In this document: positions 1-8,717 of the stretch, piece after piece
Position numbering within the stretch: position 1 is the first letter of the stretch
Layout: each line of letters starts with the position of its first letter
Assembly (NCBI GenBank): GCA_022821725.1
Contig: JAJEDB010000128.1
Coordinates: forward strand, 27,814-91,813
Direction: 5' to 3'
DNA: 64,000 nt
DNA from: Candidatus Poribacteria bacterium
GTDB lineage: Bacteria > Poribacteria > WGA-4E > WGA-3G
Notes under the pieces: model-generated
The model's database searches: none
What the model was told of the DNA's origin: nothing
What the model saw: only the letters and a program-made list of their open reading frames with translations
Translations under genes and position numbers: made by a program

Positions 1-8
1 AGGGAAGG

Positions 9-1067
9 GTGGAAGAAGGGAAGGGGAACCCCCCAACTTCCCAATCTTCCAACCTGCCATCACAGCGTCTTCCAACCCTCCAGAGTTCCAATCTCCTGCA
101 GGTGAAGGACCTGTGTGTCCACTACCCTATTCAGAAAGGTATCTTCAAACGGACGGACGGTTATGTTTATGCCGTTGATGACGTTACGCTTGATATCCCA
201 CGCGGCAAAACGCTGGCACTCGTCGGAGAGTCTGGATCCGGCAAAACCTCCTTCGGTAAAGCTATTCTCCGGTTGGGTGTGCCTGTCGAAGGCGACATCG
301 TTTATGATGGCGTTAACATCGCCACGACGACCCGTCAACAGATGCATCCCTATCGGAAAAGAATGCAAATTATCTTCCAAGATCCCTATGCGTCCCTGAA
401 TCCGCGGATGCCTGTGGGGCGTATTATTCAGGAGGGGATGCAGACACACGGTATTGGTGCATCTGACGAGGAACGACAGACCCGGACCTCGGAATTGATG
501 CGGCGTGTCGGCTTATCTCCAGATATGGTAACCCGCTATCCACACGAATTTTCCGGCGGGCAGCGACAGCGCATCGGCATTGCCCGGTGCCTCGCTGTCG
601 ATCCGGAGTTCATTGTGTGTGACGAGGCGACCAGCGCGTTAGATGTGTCCGTGCAAGCGCAAATACTCAATCTATTGAAATCGCTACAGGTCGATTTTAA
701 TCTCACCTACCTCTTCATCACGCATAACCTTTCCGTTGTCGAGTACTTTGCGGATGAAGTCGCGGTGATGTACCTCGGTAGGATCGTTGAGCGTGGGACA
801 ACAGAAGAGATTTTCGATGCGCCTAAGCATCCATATACGCGGGCACTCCTCTCCGCCGTCCCGAAGATGGATGCGCAGACAGGTGTTGAAAAGATTCGAT
901 TGGAGGGGGATGTGCCTTCCCCAATCAATCGTCCAGTCGGGTGTCATTTTCATCCACGGTGCCCGGAAGTGATGCCGATGTGTAAAGAAGAATATCCCGG
1001 TGTAACCCATTTTACACGGACGCATTCGTGCCGCTGTTACTTGTATCAAAACCCTGAAGAGATATGA
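9..1067 (+). CDS. Oligopeptide/dipeptide ABC transporter ATP-binding protein (OppF/DppF type)
   Basis: ATPase subunit that powers import of peptides (or another OppA-type substrate) at the inner face of the cytoplasmic membrane. Visible motifs: Walker A GESGSGKT (residues 73-80), Q-loop FQDP (123-126), signature SGGQRQR (182-188), Walker B FIVCDEA (201-207), H-loop His239. The C-terminal family extension has clustered cysteines (C312, C319, C325, C341), as in OppD/DppD/OppF proteins. The GTG at 9 is only the first in-frame start seen; the frame is open to the window edge, so the gene may begin upstream. Residues 1-30 (rich in P, S, Q, L) come from a polypurine/polypyrimidine tract and are not part of the normal domain. 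mutL follows 15 bp downstream. No permease or binding-protein gene is visible, so the rest of the transporter must lie to the left or elsewhere. Confidence 0.9.
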   Translation: MEEGKGNPPTSQSSNLPSQRLPTLQSSNLLQVKDLCVHYPIQKGIFKRTDGYVYAVDDVTLDIPRGKTLALVGESGSGKTSFGKAILRLGVPVEGDIVYDGVNIATTTRQQMHPYRKRMQIIFQDPYASLNPRMPVGRIIQEGMQTHGIGASDEERQTRTSELMRRVGLSPDMVTRYPHEFSGGQRQRIGIARCLAVDPEFIVCDEATSALDVSVQAQILNLLKSLQVDFNLTYLFITHNLSVVEYFADEVAVMYLGRIVERGTTEEIFDAPKHPYTRALLSAVPKMDAQTGVEKIRLEGDVPSPINRPVGCHFHPRCPEVMPMCKEEYPGVTHFTRTHSCRCYLYQNPEEI

Positions 1068-1082
1068 TAGGTAAAATAAAAA

Positions 1083-2972
1083 ATGCCAAAAATTAAAATA
1101 CTCTCCGCAGATGTTGCCAATAAGATCGCCGCAGGCGAGGTCGTCGAGCGTCCTGCCTCCGTCGTCAAAGAACTCATTGAAAACGCCATAGATGCAGAAA
1201 GCACCTCCATCCGCGTCGAAATTCGGGCAGGCGGGAAACGTCTTATCCGTGTATCTGATAACGGTATCGGTATGCAACGCGAGGACGCACTCCTCGCCTT
1301 AGAACGCCACGCAACGAGCAAAGTGAATCGGATTGAGGACCTTGCGCGTATTCACACCTTTGGGTTCCGCGGGGAAGCTCTCGCGAGTATCGCCTCCGTG
1401 TCCCAATTTGAACTCCTCACTCGCACGGCTGACGCGCTCGAAGGCACGAAGGTGGACGTTGAGGGCGGTGTTTTCCGGTCTGTGCAAGAGAGCGGATGTT
1501 CCCCCGGCACTCACATGTCCATCAACAACCTCTTTTACAATGTCCCTGCACGCCTGAAATTCCTCAAAACCGATACGACTGAGATGAACCATATCACGAA
1601 TCAGGTGACATGGGCGGCACTCGCGCATCCGAAGATCCACTTTTCGCTGACGCACAACGGCAGATCGATACTTGATGTCCGTTCCTGTGATTCATACCTC
1701 GAACGCGTTCGCCTCCTCTACGGCAGAGAGTTCGCCGAAAACCTCATCGAATTTACAGAGGCACTGCCCGACCTGAAGATGTATGGTCTGCTCGGTAAAC
1801 CCGAATTTACGAAGCCGAACCGAGAATATCAACTCTTTTTCCTCAATCAGCGACCGATACGCAGCCGTATCATCGGTGCAGCATTGACAGAAGCACTTAA
1901 TGCCATGGTTGCCAAAGACAGGCAGCCTGTCGCGCTCCTTTTCCTAACCCTGGAACCCGATACGGTCGATATAAATGTACATCCTGCCAAAATCGAGGTG
2001 CGTTTTCGGAACGAGCGGACGATTTATAGCGGTGTCGTCCGGATGCTCCGTGACGCGCTCCATAAAACAAAATATATCCCCAAAATTGAAACTCCCATTG
2101 AACCGACGCACGCCGAGGGAGATACTGAAAACCGTGATGTCAGTCGGCCGCAACGGGTACCCCCACTGGGCTCCCTATCGGGTCCTGGAAGCGGGCAACG
2201 AACAACATCTATCCCGCAGGTGCAGCACAGGCAAACACCGCCTGTCACACCACAGGAGACAGAGAAGGGGGATCAGACTTCGGAAGCGCAAACGCCGTCT
2301 ACGCAGCACGGGCAAGGTACCCTCGCCCCTACGATGGTTGTGCAGCCACCGCAGCAGCGAATGCCTGATGATGCAAATCTCAGTCTGCTCGACTTCGAGA
2401 ATGTCCAACTCAAGACGATCCTCTTTAAAACCTACATCGTCGTTGAGGCGGGAGATAAAATCTTCTTCATTGACCAGCATGTCGCTGCGGAACGCGTCCT
2501 TTATGAACGTTTCGTCAACCAAGTGGAAACCGATGGGATTCCTGTGCAGGGGTTGCTACTGCCGGTGACTTTAGAAGTCGCACCGCAGCAGCTCGGGGTC
2601 CTCAAAATTCACGGCGACATCTTCAAGAAACTCGGCTTCGATCTGGAGGAGTTCGGTGGGAATACGATCCTCATTCGTGCGATCCCGTCGCCGCTACCCA
2701 CGCGTATTGCCGCGCAGACCGTTACGGATCTACTTGACAAACTCCCGGAAGCCCCCCATACCGATGTCCAAATCCCAGAGGCGATGGACAATGCCTTGAT
2801 AACACTCGCCTGCAAATCGGCTGTCAAAGCCGGGGATACATTGGATACGAAAGAGATAATGAACCTTATCAAGGAGTTGTCTGAGGCGAAACTCCCGTTC
2901 AATTGTCCGCATTCACGACCTATTATCGTCGAGATGGGGCGCGATGAATTGGAACGCCGATTCCATCGGTAA
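1083..2972 (+). CDS. mutL: DNA mismatch repair protein MutL
   Basis: MutL couples MutS mismatch recognition to strand incision. The N-terminal GHKL ATPase carries Glu30/Asn34 (KELIENAIDA), DNGIGM (59-64) and GFRGEAL (94-100). A proline/threonine/glutamine-rich linker spans about 340-430. The C-terminal dimerisation/endonuclease part has DQHVAAERVLYE (from residue 464), close to the DQHA(X)2E(X)4E metal-binding motif, plus ACKSAVKAG and CPHSRP (from 608). This is therefore probably the nicking type of MutL found in bacteria without MutH, although DQHA reads DQHV and CPHGRP reads CPHSRP. Length 629 aa is normal. Starts with ATG 15 bp after the ABC ATPase gene and is probably cotranscribed with it. 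mutS is not in the window. Confidence 0.95.
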   Translation: MPKIKILSADVANKIAAGEVVERPASVVKELIENAIDAESTSIRVEIRAGGKRLIRVSDNGIGMQREDALLALERHATSKVNRIEDLARIHTFGFRGEALASIASVSQFELLTRTADALEGTKVDVEGGVFRSVQESGCSPGTHMSINNLFYNVPARLKFLKTDTTEMNHITNQVTWAALAHPKIHFSLTHNGRSILDVRSCDSYLERVRLLYGREFAENLIEFTEALPDLKMYGLLGKPEFTKPNREYQLFFLNQRPIRSRIIGAALTEALNAMVAKDRQPVALLFLTLEPDTVDINVHPAKIEVRFRNERTIYSGVVRMLRDALHKTKYIPKIETPIEPTHAEGDTENRDVSRPQRVPPLGSLSGPGSGQRTTSIPQVQHRQTPPVTPQETEKGDQTSEAQTPSTQHGQGTLAPTMVVQPPQQRMPDDANLSLLDFENVQLKTILFKTYIVVEAGDKIFFIDQHVAAERVLYERFVNQVETDGIPVQGLLLPVTLEVAPQQLGVLKIHGDIFKKLGFDLEEFGGNTILIRAIPSPLPTRIAAQTVTDLLDKLPEAPHTDVQIPEAMDNALITLACKSAVKAGDTLDTKEIMNLIKELSEAKLPFNCPHSRPIIVEMGRDELERRFHR

Positions 2973-3105
2973 GTCACACTTGTAGGGCTGCCTGGCACAG
3001 CACATACAGAAATCTGGAACATCTATAATCGAGGAAACTTGAAACCTGTTGGTTCCTCATGTATAATTTACGAGGGCTTAATATCCCCGCGCGCGGAGGC
3101 TCGAA

Positions 3106-3435
3106 ATGAAAAAACCTAAACTTGTCGTCGGACACCTCACGAAAGACGAATTGCTCGTTAAATCTATTACCACTTCAAAACACTTTGATTGGATCAAATG
3201 GTTACAACCTGAAGAGTTCGTTGAATTTTTCGCTGATCTCCTCAAATTAGTAAAGCCGATCTCGGAAGGAAAAAAAGATGCAGCAACACTTTCTATTTTC
3301 CTCTCCGAATGGCGTGAAACGGCTTTGATCAATTCAGAACCTGATGTCTTGGCAGATATTGCTGAGGCGGAGCAGGAATTGGATGCTGGTGGCGGAAAAT
3401 CTTGGGAACAGATCAAACAGGAAATTGGACTGTGA
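3106..3435 (+). CDS. Probable antitoxin partner of RelE-type toxin
   Basis: A 109-aa soluble protein rich in charged residues and tryptophan, with no family motif I can name. Its role is inferred from position: its TGA stop overlaps the GTG start of a RelE/ParE-type toxin (GTGA at 3432-3435), the coupled arrangement normal for type II toxin-antitoxin pairs with the antitoxin first. The C-terminal part (residues 85-109, ending KSWEQIKQEIGL) resembles the toxin-binding tail of Phd/RelB-like antitoxins. A GGAGG lies just upstream of the ATG. No DNA-binding fold is obvious at the N-terminus, so operon autoregulation cannot be read from the sequence. Confidence 0.55.
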   Translation: MKKPKLVVGHLTKDELLVKSITTSKHFDWIKWLQPEEFVEFFADLLKLVKPISEGKKDAATLSIFLSEWRETALINSEPDVLADIAEAEQELDAGGGKSWEQIKQEIGL

Positions 3436-3712
3436 ACCATCAGCCCTATACGCTTGAACCGCTTCCAAGAAAAGTCGAGAATTTTATCAGGCGGTTAGAC
3501 CGAGACATGCAAGAACGAATTAACGTCGCTTTGGCACACATCGTTCGTTCTCCGTTTCGGCACGCAAATCCTACGATCATCAAGCGGCTACGTGGAACAA
3601 AAAAGAACGCTACCGCTATCGGATAGGACCCCTCCGTTTCATTTATCGAGTTGACCGGAACAAGAGGCTAATCCGTATTGTACAAATTGACAACCGCGGC
3701 GACATTTATTAA
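3432..3712 (+). pseudogene. RelE/ParE-type toxin, interrupted by a -1 frameshift at A AAA AAG
   Basis: In the zero frame translation starts at GTG 3432 (MNHQPYTLEPLPRKVENFI...) and stops at 3626. In the -1 frame, from 3605, it continues ERYRYRIGPLRFIYRVDR to NRGDIY and TAA at 3710-3712. Joined, they give a 93-aa protein with the full RelE/ParE fold and the typical C-terminal block (RYRIG..R.IYRVDR...R...I..RGDIY). The junction is A AAA AAG at 3599-3605, in the zero-frame phasing (acA AAA AAG) of a canonical -1 slippery heptamer. Either this is a single-base indel in a run of A that kills the toxin (or a sequencing error), or the toxin is made by programmed frameshifting. The sequence alone cannot decide. 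Confidence 0.7.
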
Positions 3713-3785
3713 CCCAGAACTTACACAAAAATACTGATACGTTAATTTTGTTTTCACATCTATAGAATCTGCACAAATTTTGTGC

Positions 3786-3815
3786 AAAAAAAATGGGCGG
3801 ATTTTACATCCGCCC
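3786..3815 (-). terminator. Rho-independent terminator
   Basis: On the minus strand an 8-bp stem (GGGCGGAT/ATCCGCCC, 5-nt loop, 3795-3815) is followed by a run of eight T residues after one A (complement of 3786-3793). It lies 30 bp after the stop of the minus-strand lipoprotein gene and should end that transcript. A second short palindrome, GCACAAATTTTGTGC, sits at 3773-3787. Confidence 0.8.
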
Positions 3816-3846
3816 TATAAAGTGATACCATAAAGTTGAAAGCTAT

Positions 3847-4533
3847 TTAGCGACTTCTCACACCAATCCCTTGGAACGCTTCTGTCGGTAAGTATCGCCC
3901 TAACACATTCTGAACATCTATGTCCGAGAGTTGTTGTGGTGTGATTAAAACACATTTGCTCCGTGAGACTTTACGCCAGGATGCCTCAAAATCTGCGTAA
4001 CTCAATCGGCGTTTATTAAGGCTCATCGGATTCTGGAGCGACATTTCACGCAATTGGTCGTTGTAATCGGACAATATTACGATCTCGGGGGTTCGTCCTT
4101 GGAATTGGATCATCACAATAGGGGCCCATCCTTTCGCAACAAATGCCTTTAGGACATCGAGCGAACAGTTGGAGATGATGGCAAGATTTTGTACCCGACT
4201 GCGGGTCGTTGCGTAGAAATCATCGAGGGCACCTCTGCTCCCAACGCGCGGGGGTTCTTTGAAAGCGTTTCTGACGTAGGGCATTTTTTGTAACTGGATC
4301 GTAGCACTTTCAGGTAAACTCGCTTCGCTCGCTCCGGACGCTTGGCTCGTGTTCCTTTCCGCAGCAGCGAGTGCCGTTTCCGGGACGTGATACTGCCCTT
4401 GCGGTGGCGGACCACAGTTGATTGCCAGCAGCACGAACCCAAGTAAGGCACTGCAAGCACACACCGTTGAATATGATGAACCCTTCAGTAACGCTTGACG
4501 AAGTGCTCTTAAATACGACAGGTAATGTTTCAT
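3847..4533 (-). CDS. Putative lipoprotein with C39-peptidase-like fold
   Basis: A 228-aa protein. After a charged N-terminus a hydrophobic segment (about 25-39) ends in LLAINC, a plausible lipobox with Cys40 as the lipidated residue, so it is probably membrane-anchored and faces the periplasm. A low-complexity Ala/Ser/Glu linker follows. From about residue 120, 'LKAFVAKGWAPIVMIQF' and 'EIVILSDYND' recall the C39-like peptidase fold (the glycine-tryptophan-proline strand and the H/D loop), but the usual catalytic Cys and His are not clearly present, so activity is doubtful. It is followed by its own terminator and is transcribed in the same direction as the Gfo/Idh/MocA gene upstream. Function unknown. 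Confidence 0.6.
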   Translation of the reverse strand: MKHYLSYLRALRQALLKGSSYSTVCACSALLGFVLLAINCGPPPQGQYHVPETALAAAERNTSQASGASEASLPESATIQLQKMPYVRNAFKEPPRVGSRGALDDFYATTRSRVQNLAIISNCSLDVLKAFVAKGWAPIVMIQFQGRTPEIVILSDYNDQLREMSLQNPMSLNKRRLSYADFEASWRKVSRSKCVLITPQQLSDIDVQNVLGRYLPTEAFQGIGVRSR

Positions 4534-4592
4534 GGTTTATTCCTCCTTACGTATAGAAACGGCTTGCGTGAGATATAGTTTACGTGTCATAC

Positions 4593-5612
4593 TTAATCAA
4601 TCTTAACCGCGACTTCCCGTTTTTCCTTCCACGATTCTACAATAGCTTCCGTAATCCGTAACGCTTGCAAACCATCTCTACCCGTTGGCGCAGGCGGCTG
4701 ATCGGTGAGTAAATCATCGACGAGGGCGGCTACCCGTAAGGCAAATGTTCCATTAAACGCAAGTTGTTCGTCTCTAAAAATGGAGGGACGGTATTCTTCG
4801 ACGACCTGATTATCCCGTCTCATCAAAGTCGCCCGTGTCAAAACATTATCGACGACGATTTCGCCATCGGAACCACAGATTTCGAGTCGCTCAATCGGGT
4901 GAATAAAATCGCTATCCCAGCTTGCCATCAACGTAGCAACGGTTTCTGTTTCATAACGGAAAGAAATCGCCATGCTGGTATAACATGCATCTTCGCCTTC
5001 CCGCGCTTCGTGTTGTCGCGGTTTCGCCATTTGCACACAAACGGCGACAATTTCGCCGCCAAACCATCGAAGTAGGTCAATCGCGTGCGTTTCCAGTTCA
5101 TAAAGCAGGTAATATTCGCCTTTCCACGTTGAGGCGGGGCCCCCTTGAGATAATTTCATATCCAAGTAGTAAGTCTGCCCGATAGCACCGGCATCAAACC
5201 ATTTGCGTGCCTGAACATATCCGGGGGCGAACCGGCGATTGTAATCGATGGCAAGGTAGACCCCTTTTTCGTCTGCCTTCGCGACCATCTGTTCTGCTTC
5301 ATCAATGTAAAGGGACAATGGTTTTTCAGAGATAACGTGTTTCCCGGCTTCCAGACATTCCATCACAGGTTCAAAGTGCAGGTAATCCGCGGTTACAACG
5401 TCTACGAGGTCACACGCTTCATTCGCAAGCATCTCTTTGATGGAAGGGTACCACTTCTCTATGCCGAGTTCTTCAGCACGTGCCTTCGCTTTAGCAGTGT
5501 CTATGTCGCATACCGCCACCAATTCCGCACCCGGATGCTGAATATACCCCAGTTGATGACGATGCCCGATGCCACCGCACCCAACCGCTGCTACTTTCAG
5601 TTTCCCTGCCAT
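4593..5612 (-). CDS. Gfo/Idh/MocA family oxidoreductase
   Basis: NAD(P)-dependent sugar or cyclitol dehydrogenase-like enzyme, cytosolic, 339 aa from the chosen start. The N-terminal Rossmann fold has GCGGIG (residues 11-16) and acidic Asp in AVCDID; the conserved EKP loop reads ISEKPL; DYNRRFAPG and the later HAIDLLRWFGG helix are typical of the C-terminal domain. The frame is open 30 codons further upstream, but ATG 5612 has AAGGAG at the right distance, so that start is preferred. Substrate cannot be read from sequence. One of three members of this family in the window (others at 7222 and 36106). Confidence 0.88.
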   Translation of the reverse strand: MAGKLKVAAVGCGGIGHRHQLGYIQHPGAELVAVCDIDTAKAKARAEELGIEKWYPSIKEMLANEACDLVDVVTADYLHFEPVMECLEAGKHVISEKPLSLYIDEAEQMVAKADEKGVYLAIDYNRRFAPGYVQARKWFDAGAIGQTYYLDMKLSQGGPASTWKGEYYLLYELETHAIDLLRWFGGEIVAVCVQMAKPRQHEAREGEDACYTSMAISFRYETETVATLMASWDSDFIHPIERLEICGSDGEIVVDNVLTRATLMRRDNQVVEEYRPSIFRDEQLAFNGTFALRVAALVDDLLTDQPPAPTGRDGLQALRITEAIVESWKEKREVAVKID

Positions 5613-5801
5613 GATTGTATTCTCCTTTACGCGCTGGGACGCGTCATGAGCACAGTCTGCTCTCACCAAAGTTCTGATGGAGACTGACAACCTTCTACTC
5701 AAAACTTTGCTTCTGTATATTGTAGTGGCTTACAAATTCCGACCTAAGGATATGATATACAATGCAAAAAAAAATAACAAGGGAAATTTTCCAAGGGTCT
5801 A

Positions 5802-5831
5802 TTGCGAAAGGAGTCGTTTTTGTGTTATACT
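5802..5831 (+). promoter_or_regulatory. Putative sigma-70 promoter
   Basis: TTGCGA (5802-5807), 18-bp spacer, TATACT (5826-5831), 34 bp upstream of the zinc-ribbon/HTH gene at 5866. Weak -35, good -10. Confidence 0.5.
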
Positions 5832-5865
5832 GTGTCCTATCACATTTTAAGGGAGGGACACCGCG

Positions 5866-6282
5866 ATGAACTGTCCGCGCTGCAAACGGAAAGATGCTGT
5901 CAAAAATGGGAAAGTTAGGGAACGCCAACGCTATAAATGTAAATCTTGTGGGTTCCAGTTTACACGGTTTACCTCCCGTGGGAGACCCCCATGGCAGAGG
6001 GCTTTAGCGGTGTTTCTATACTGTCGTGGGATTTCTATCAGCACCATCGCGCGGAAGTTTTCAGTATCGCCGAGTACCGTCTTCAAATGGATTCGGAAGT
6101 TTGGCACTCCGCTCGGACCTACCCCTGAATCTGATGCAGATGGGGCGGTTCTTCTTGATGAAGTTGAAATAGCGAAGTATCTGAAAACGCAGAGCGAAAA
6201 CGGCGACTCTGGAAAGATTTTTGTCGTTATACCCGAAGACGTGTCATCTGAGGATGTAATCGTCGGCATAAAACGAGATTGA
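5866..6282 (+). CDS. IS1 InsA-like zinc-ribbon and helix-turn-helix protein
   Basis: A 138-aa protein. Residues 1-33 form a zinc ribbon (CPRCKRKD...YKCKSCGFQF, two CxxC knuckles), followed by RGRPPWQRALAVFLYCRGIS and a helix-turn-helix (ISTIARKFSVSPSTVFKWIRKFG). This is the architecture of InsA-type DNA-binding halves of IS1-family transposases. No catalytic InsB part follows, and the last 50 residues (acidic, ending VIVGIKRD) are not transposase-like. It is either a domesticated DNA-binding regulator or a remnant of an insertion sequence. It has its own RBS (GGGAGG) and a promoter upstream. No flanking inverted repeats seen. Confidence 0.7.
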   Translation: MNCPRCKRKDAVKNGKVRERQRYKCKSCGFQFTRFTSRGRPPWQRALAVFLYCRGISISTIARKFSVSPSTVFKWIRKFGTPLGPTPESDADGAVLLDEVEIAKYLKTQSENGDSGKIFVVIPEDVSSEDVIVGIKRD

Positions 6283-6313
6283 CAATCTCGCCAATCTATT
6301 AACCAATAACCAA

Positions 6314-7204
6314 ATGAAAAATATATTTTTGAGATGGTGGGGATGCGGCGCGTTTGACGTGCGTTTTGGAGATGTGAATATCGCTTTCGATCCATACCTG
6401 TTCGATCGGAACTTAGCGGATGCCAAACCCATATACGACTACATCTTCATATCCCACGAACACTTTGACCATTGTCACCCCGTAACCTTACAGAAATTGT
6501 GTCGCGGGGCACGTTTTAAAAAATTATTCGTCAACCTCGGTTGTATGACCCCCGCACAACCCATCGCTGAGAAATACGGTGATGCCGCATTTGCACGGGA
6601 TCTACCGATTACCAAGCATGTCCCCGCGGATAAGGTCCAGGTTCTCTACCCGAAACATCTCAGCGAAAAACAGGGACTCTCGCGCGCCTTTGAAGGGTCA
6701 GATACGCTCGATCTCGGGGATATTCGCGTCGAAACGATTGAAAGCGGCGAGAACCAAACGCCGAATCTACCGACAAACGGGTATCTGATAACACACACAA
6801 CGAAGGATGTCTCTGTCTTACACACTGGCGATTTGCACGAACCCTATCCGGCGTTAGTGAACCTCCGAGGCAAGGTGGATTTCCTTATCCACATGAAACT
6901 CGGTCTCGGTGAAGGACTTGCGTCTCGACTCATAGAACTTGTAGAGTTAATCCAACCGCGTTTCGTGATACCCACGCATTACCGAACCGATCGGAAATCC
7001 GACCCGATACCAGCGGGACATTGGCCCCCAAACGTCACAGATGAAATGGCATTTGTCGAATCAATCCGTGAAATAGTAGGAGACAGAACGCACATCCTTC
7101 CGTTCACCGCGGGTATAGAATACGAGGTGGAAATGCCAGAGAAACGGGTTATCTGGAAATGGGACTGGTTCAACACATGGGACGTTCCCCCTTGGCGGGA
7201 ATAA
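6314..7204 (+). CDS. Metallo-beta-lactamase-fold hydrolase
   Basis: A 296-aa MBL-fold protein of the UlaG/YcbL-like, metal-dependent hydrolase kind. The metal-binding HxHxDH motif is HEHFDH (residues 48-53); VLHTGDLHE supplies the later Asp/His ligand and VIPTHYRTD the final His. Substrate unknown. The C-terminus overlaps nothing and the next gene (Gfo/Idh/MocA) begins 17 bp after its stop, so the two are probably one transcript. Confidence 0.85.
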   Translation: MKNIFLRWWGCGAFDVRFGDVNIAFDPYLFDRNLADAKPIYDYIFISHEHFDHCHPVTLQKLCRGARFKKLFVNLGCMTPAQPIAEKYGDAAFARDLPITKHVPADKVQVLYPKHLSEKQGLSRAFEGSDTLDLGDIRVETIESGENQTPNLPTNGYLITHTTKDVSVLHTGDLHEPYPALVNLRGKVDFLIHMKLGLGEGLASRLIELVELIQPRFVIPTHYRTDRKSDPIPAGHWPPNVTDEMAFVESIREIVGDRTHILPFTAGIEYEVEMPEKRVIWKWDWFNTWDVPPWRE

Positions 7205-7221
7205 TTTGGAGAGAATATATC

Positions 7222-8235
7222 GTGTCAACAGCCTCGCGCGTTCGCGTCGCTTTCTATGGATGTGGGAACTTCGCGAACCGAACCCGAATCCCGAACCTAT
7301 TACAGACAGATTCAGTAGATATCGTCGCTGCGTGCGATAACAACTTACAAGCGGCACAGGAAACCGCCAAACGTTTTAAGATTCCAAGCGTCTATCAAGA
7401 CGCTCACGAAATGCTTGACACCGAGGCAATTGACGTGCTATACTCTATCGTGCCGGCGTACGTCCGCACCAACGTTGAGTCGACCGCTGCAGAAAAGGGG
7501 ATCCACATCTTCAGTGAAAAGCCGCAGGCACTCACGATGCAGGTGGCACACCGAATTAACACTGCCATTCAGCAAGCCGGCGTGATCAGCACCGTTGGGT
7601 TTCGTGAACGCTATCGTCCGATCTTCCAAGAAGCACGCCGATATTTGGGTGACAAGCACGTCGTGCATGTCCGATTTCAGAGTTTCGGGGGTTTACCACC
7701 TTCAGCAGAAGGAGACCCCAAAACATGGTGGGAGGAGATGGACAAATCTGGGGGCAGTGCTCTCGATTGGGGGGTTCACGCAACCGATTATACCCGATTC
7801 ATGACGGGGTTGAACGTTGCGAAATCTCAGGCGTTTTATTGTGAACGTCCGACTTACGCGAATGCGCTGTCTACGAGTTTCAATTACTGTCTTGAGAACG
7901 GTGCTACGATGACGCTCAACTTTGTCGCAGCGGGTTCAGGTCCCAAAGATGAGCCGAGATTTACTATCTTCTATGAAGGCGGATGCCTCGAAATTCACGG
8001 GTACGATAGGATTGTGGTAAATGGCGAGGTCCTTTACCAAGCCGACGCGTTCGATCCGTGGTTGGAACAGGACAAAACCTTTATTCGTGCCGTTCAGTCT
8101 GCGGATTCCAGTCTGCTACAGAGTGATTATTACGATGGGCTTTTCTCTTTAGCCCCTATTTTGGCAGGGTGGGAGTCTTCCCGGCGCGGCGGCGTGTGTA
8201 TTGATGTCGCGGCGTTCATGGAGGACATATATTAA
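7222..8235 (+). CDS. Gfo/Idh/MocA family oxidoreductase
   Basis: Predicted NAD(P)-dependent dehydrogenase, 337 aa. Nucleotide-binding GCGNFA near residue 13, AACDNN acidic switch, and the FSEKPQAL (EKP) motif; WEEMDKSGGSALDWGVHATD gives the C-terminal domain helix with the family's Asp and His. Start chosen at GTG 7222 because GGAGAG lies 8 bp before it; an earlier in-frame start at 7159 would overlap the MBL-fold gene by 46 bp. Substrate unknown. Confidence 0.87.
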   Translation: MSTASRVRVAFYGCGNFANRTRIPNLLQTDSVDIVAACDNNLQAAQETAKRFKIPSVYQDAHEMLDTEAIDVLYSIVPAYVRTNVESTAAEKGIHIFSEKPQALTMQVAHRINTAIQQAGVISTVGFRERYRPIFQEARRYLGDKHVVHVRFQSFGGLPPSAEGDPKTWWEEMDKSGGSALDWGVHATDYTRFMTGLNVAKSQAFYCERPTYANALSTSFNYCLENGATMTLNFVAAGSGPKDEPRFTIFYEGGCLEIHGYDRIVVNGEVLYQADAFDPWLEQDKTFIRAVQSADSSLLQSDYYDGLFSLAPILAGWESSRRGGVCIDVAAFMEDIY

Positions 8236-8242
8236 CGGAGGA

Positions 8243-8371
8243 ATGGAGACAAGGATGGAGACCCGCCTTCCCATCTCTTGGCGCTTTAGAAACGTAAAAA
8301 TTTCCAAACCCAGCCAGGAATTAACCGAAAACCTACAAGAACAACGGACGCAGCAGTCCAGGAGGTCCTAA
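8243..8371 (+). CDS. Possible small protein (42 aa)
   Basis: A short open frame in the gap between the oxidoreductase and the next small gene, with two in-frame ATG codons (8243 and 8255) and GGAGGA at 8237-8242. The predicted product is basic and glutamine-rich (ends QEQRTQQSRRS). Its last codons contain the AGGAGG that serves the next gene at 8380, so it could be a leader peptide coupling translation, or simply chance. No homology recognised. Confidence 0.3.
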   Translation: METRMETRLPISWRFRNVKISKPSQELTENLQEQRTQQSRRS

Positions 8372-8379
8372 GTAAAAAT

Positions 8380-8598
8380 ATGGATGCCAAATTGAAAAAA
8401 ATTCAGATTACGCCAATGAAATTCGATAAACAGGGCGAAATACAAAAAGAAGAATTCGCCACGCTCACCATTGAAGTCCCGATGGATAGCACAGCACAAC
8501 GTACCGAAATTATAGAATTATGCCAACTCCTCGACCAAGAATGGGTTATTGTTAACGTTGAGGGCAAAACAGTCATCGCTGTCAACACTGCCGGATAA
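8380..8598 (+). CDS. Small hypothetical protein (72 aa)
   Basis: A 72-aa soluble protein (MDAKLKKIQITPMKFD...), alternating beta/alpha in character, with no transmembrane segment and no motif I recognise. It has a strong RBS (AGGAGG about 14 bp upstream of ATG). It sits between an oxidoreductase and an aminotransferase on the same strand. The 100 bp after it hold nothing recognisable. Confidence 0.6.
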   Translation: MDAKLKKIQITPMKFDKQGEIQKEEFATLTIEVPMDSTAQRTEIIELCQLLDQEWVIVNVEGKTVIAVNTAG

Positions 8599-8717
8599 AC
8601 ATTTCGTTCGTAGTTGTGCGATTTTGCGGCGTACTCGTCCCGGTTCATGTCACACGGAAACCTGAATACCGTTGATTCATGCGACGCACATTATCGCACG
8701 TTTCGAGACCATTATTC

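Noticed and set aside
5695..5928. Minus-strand 77-aa open frame ahead of the zinc-ribbon gene
   Set aside because: It overlaps the promoter and start of the zinc-ribbon gene, has no RBS and no recognisable features.
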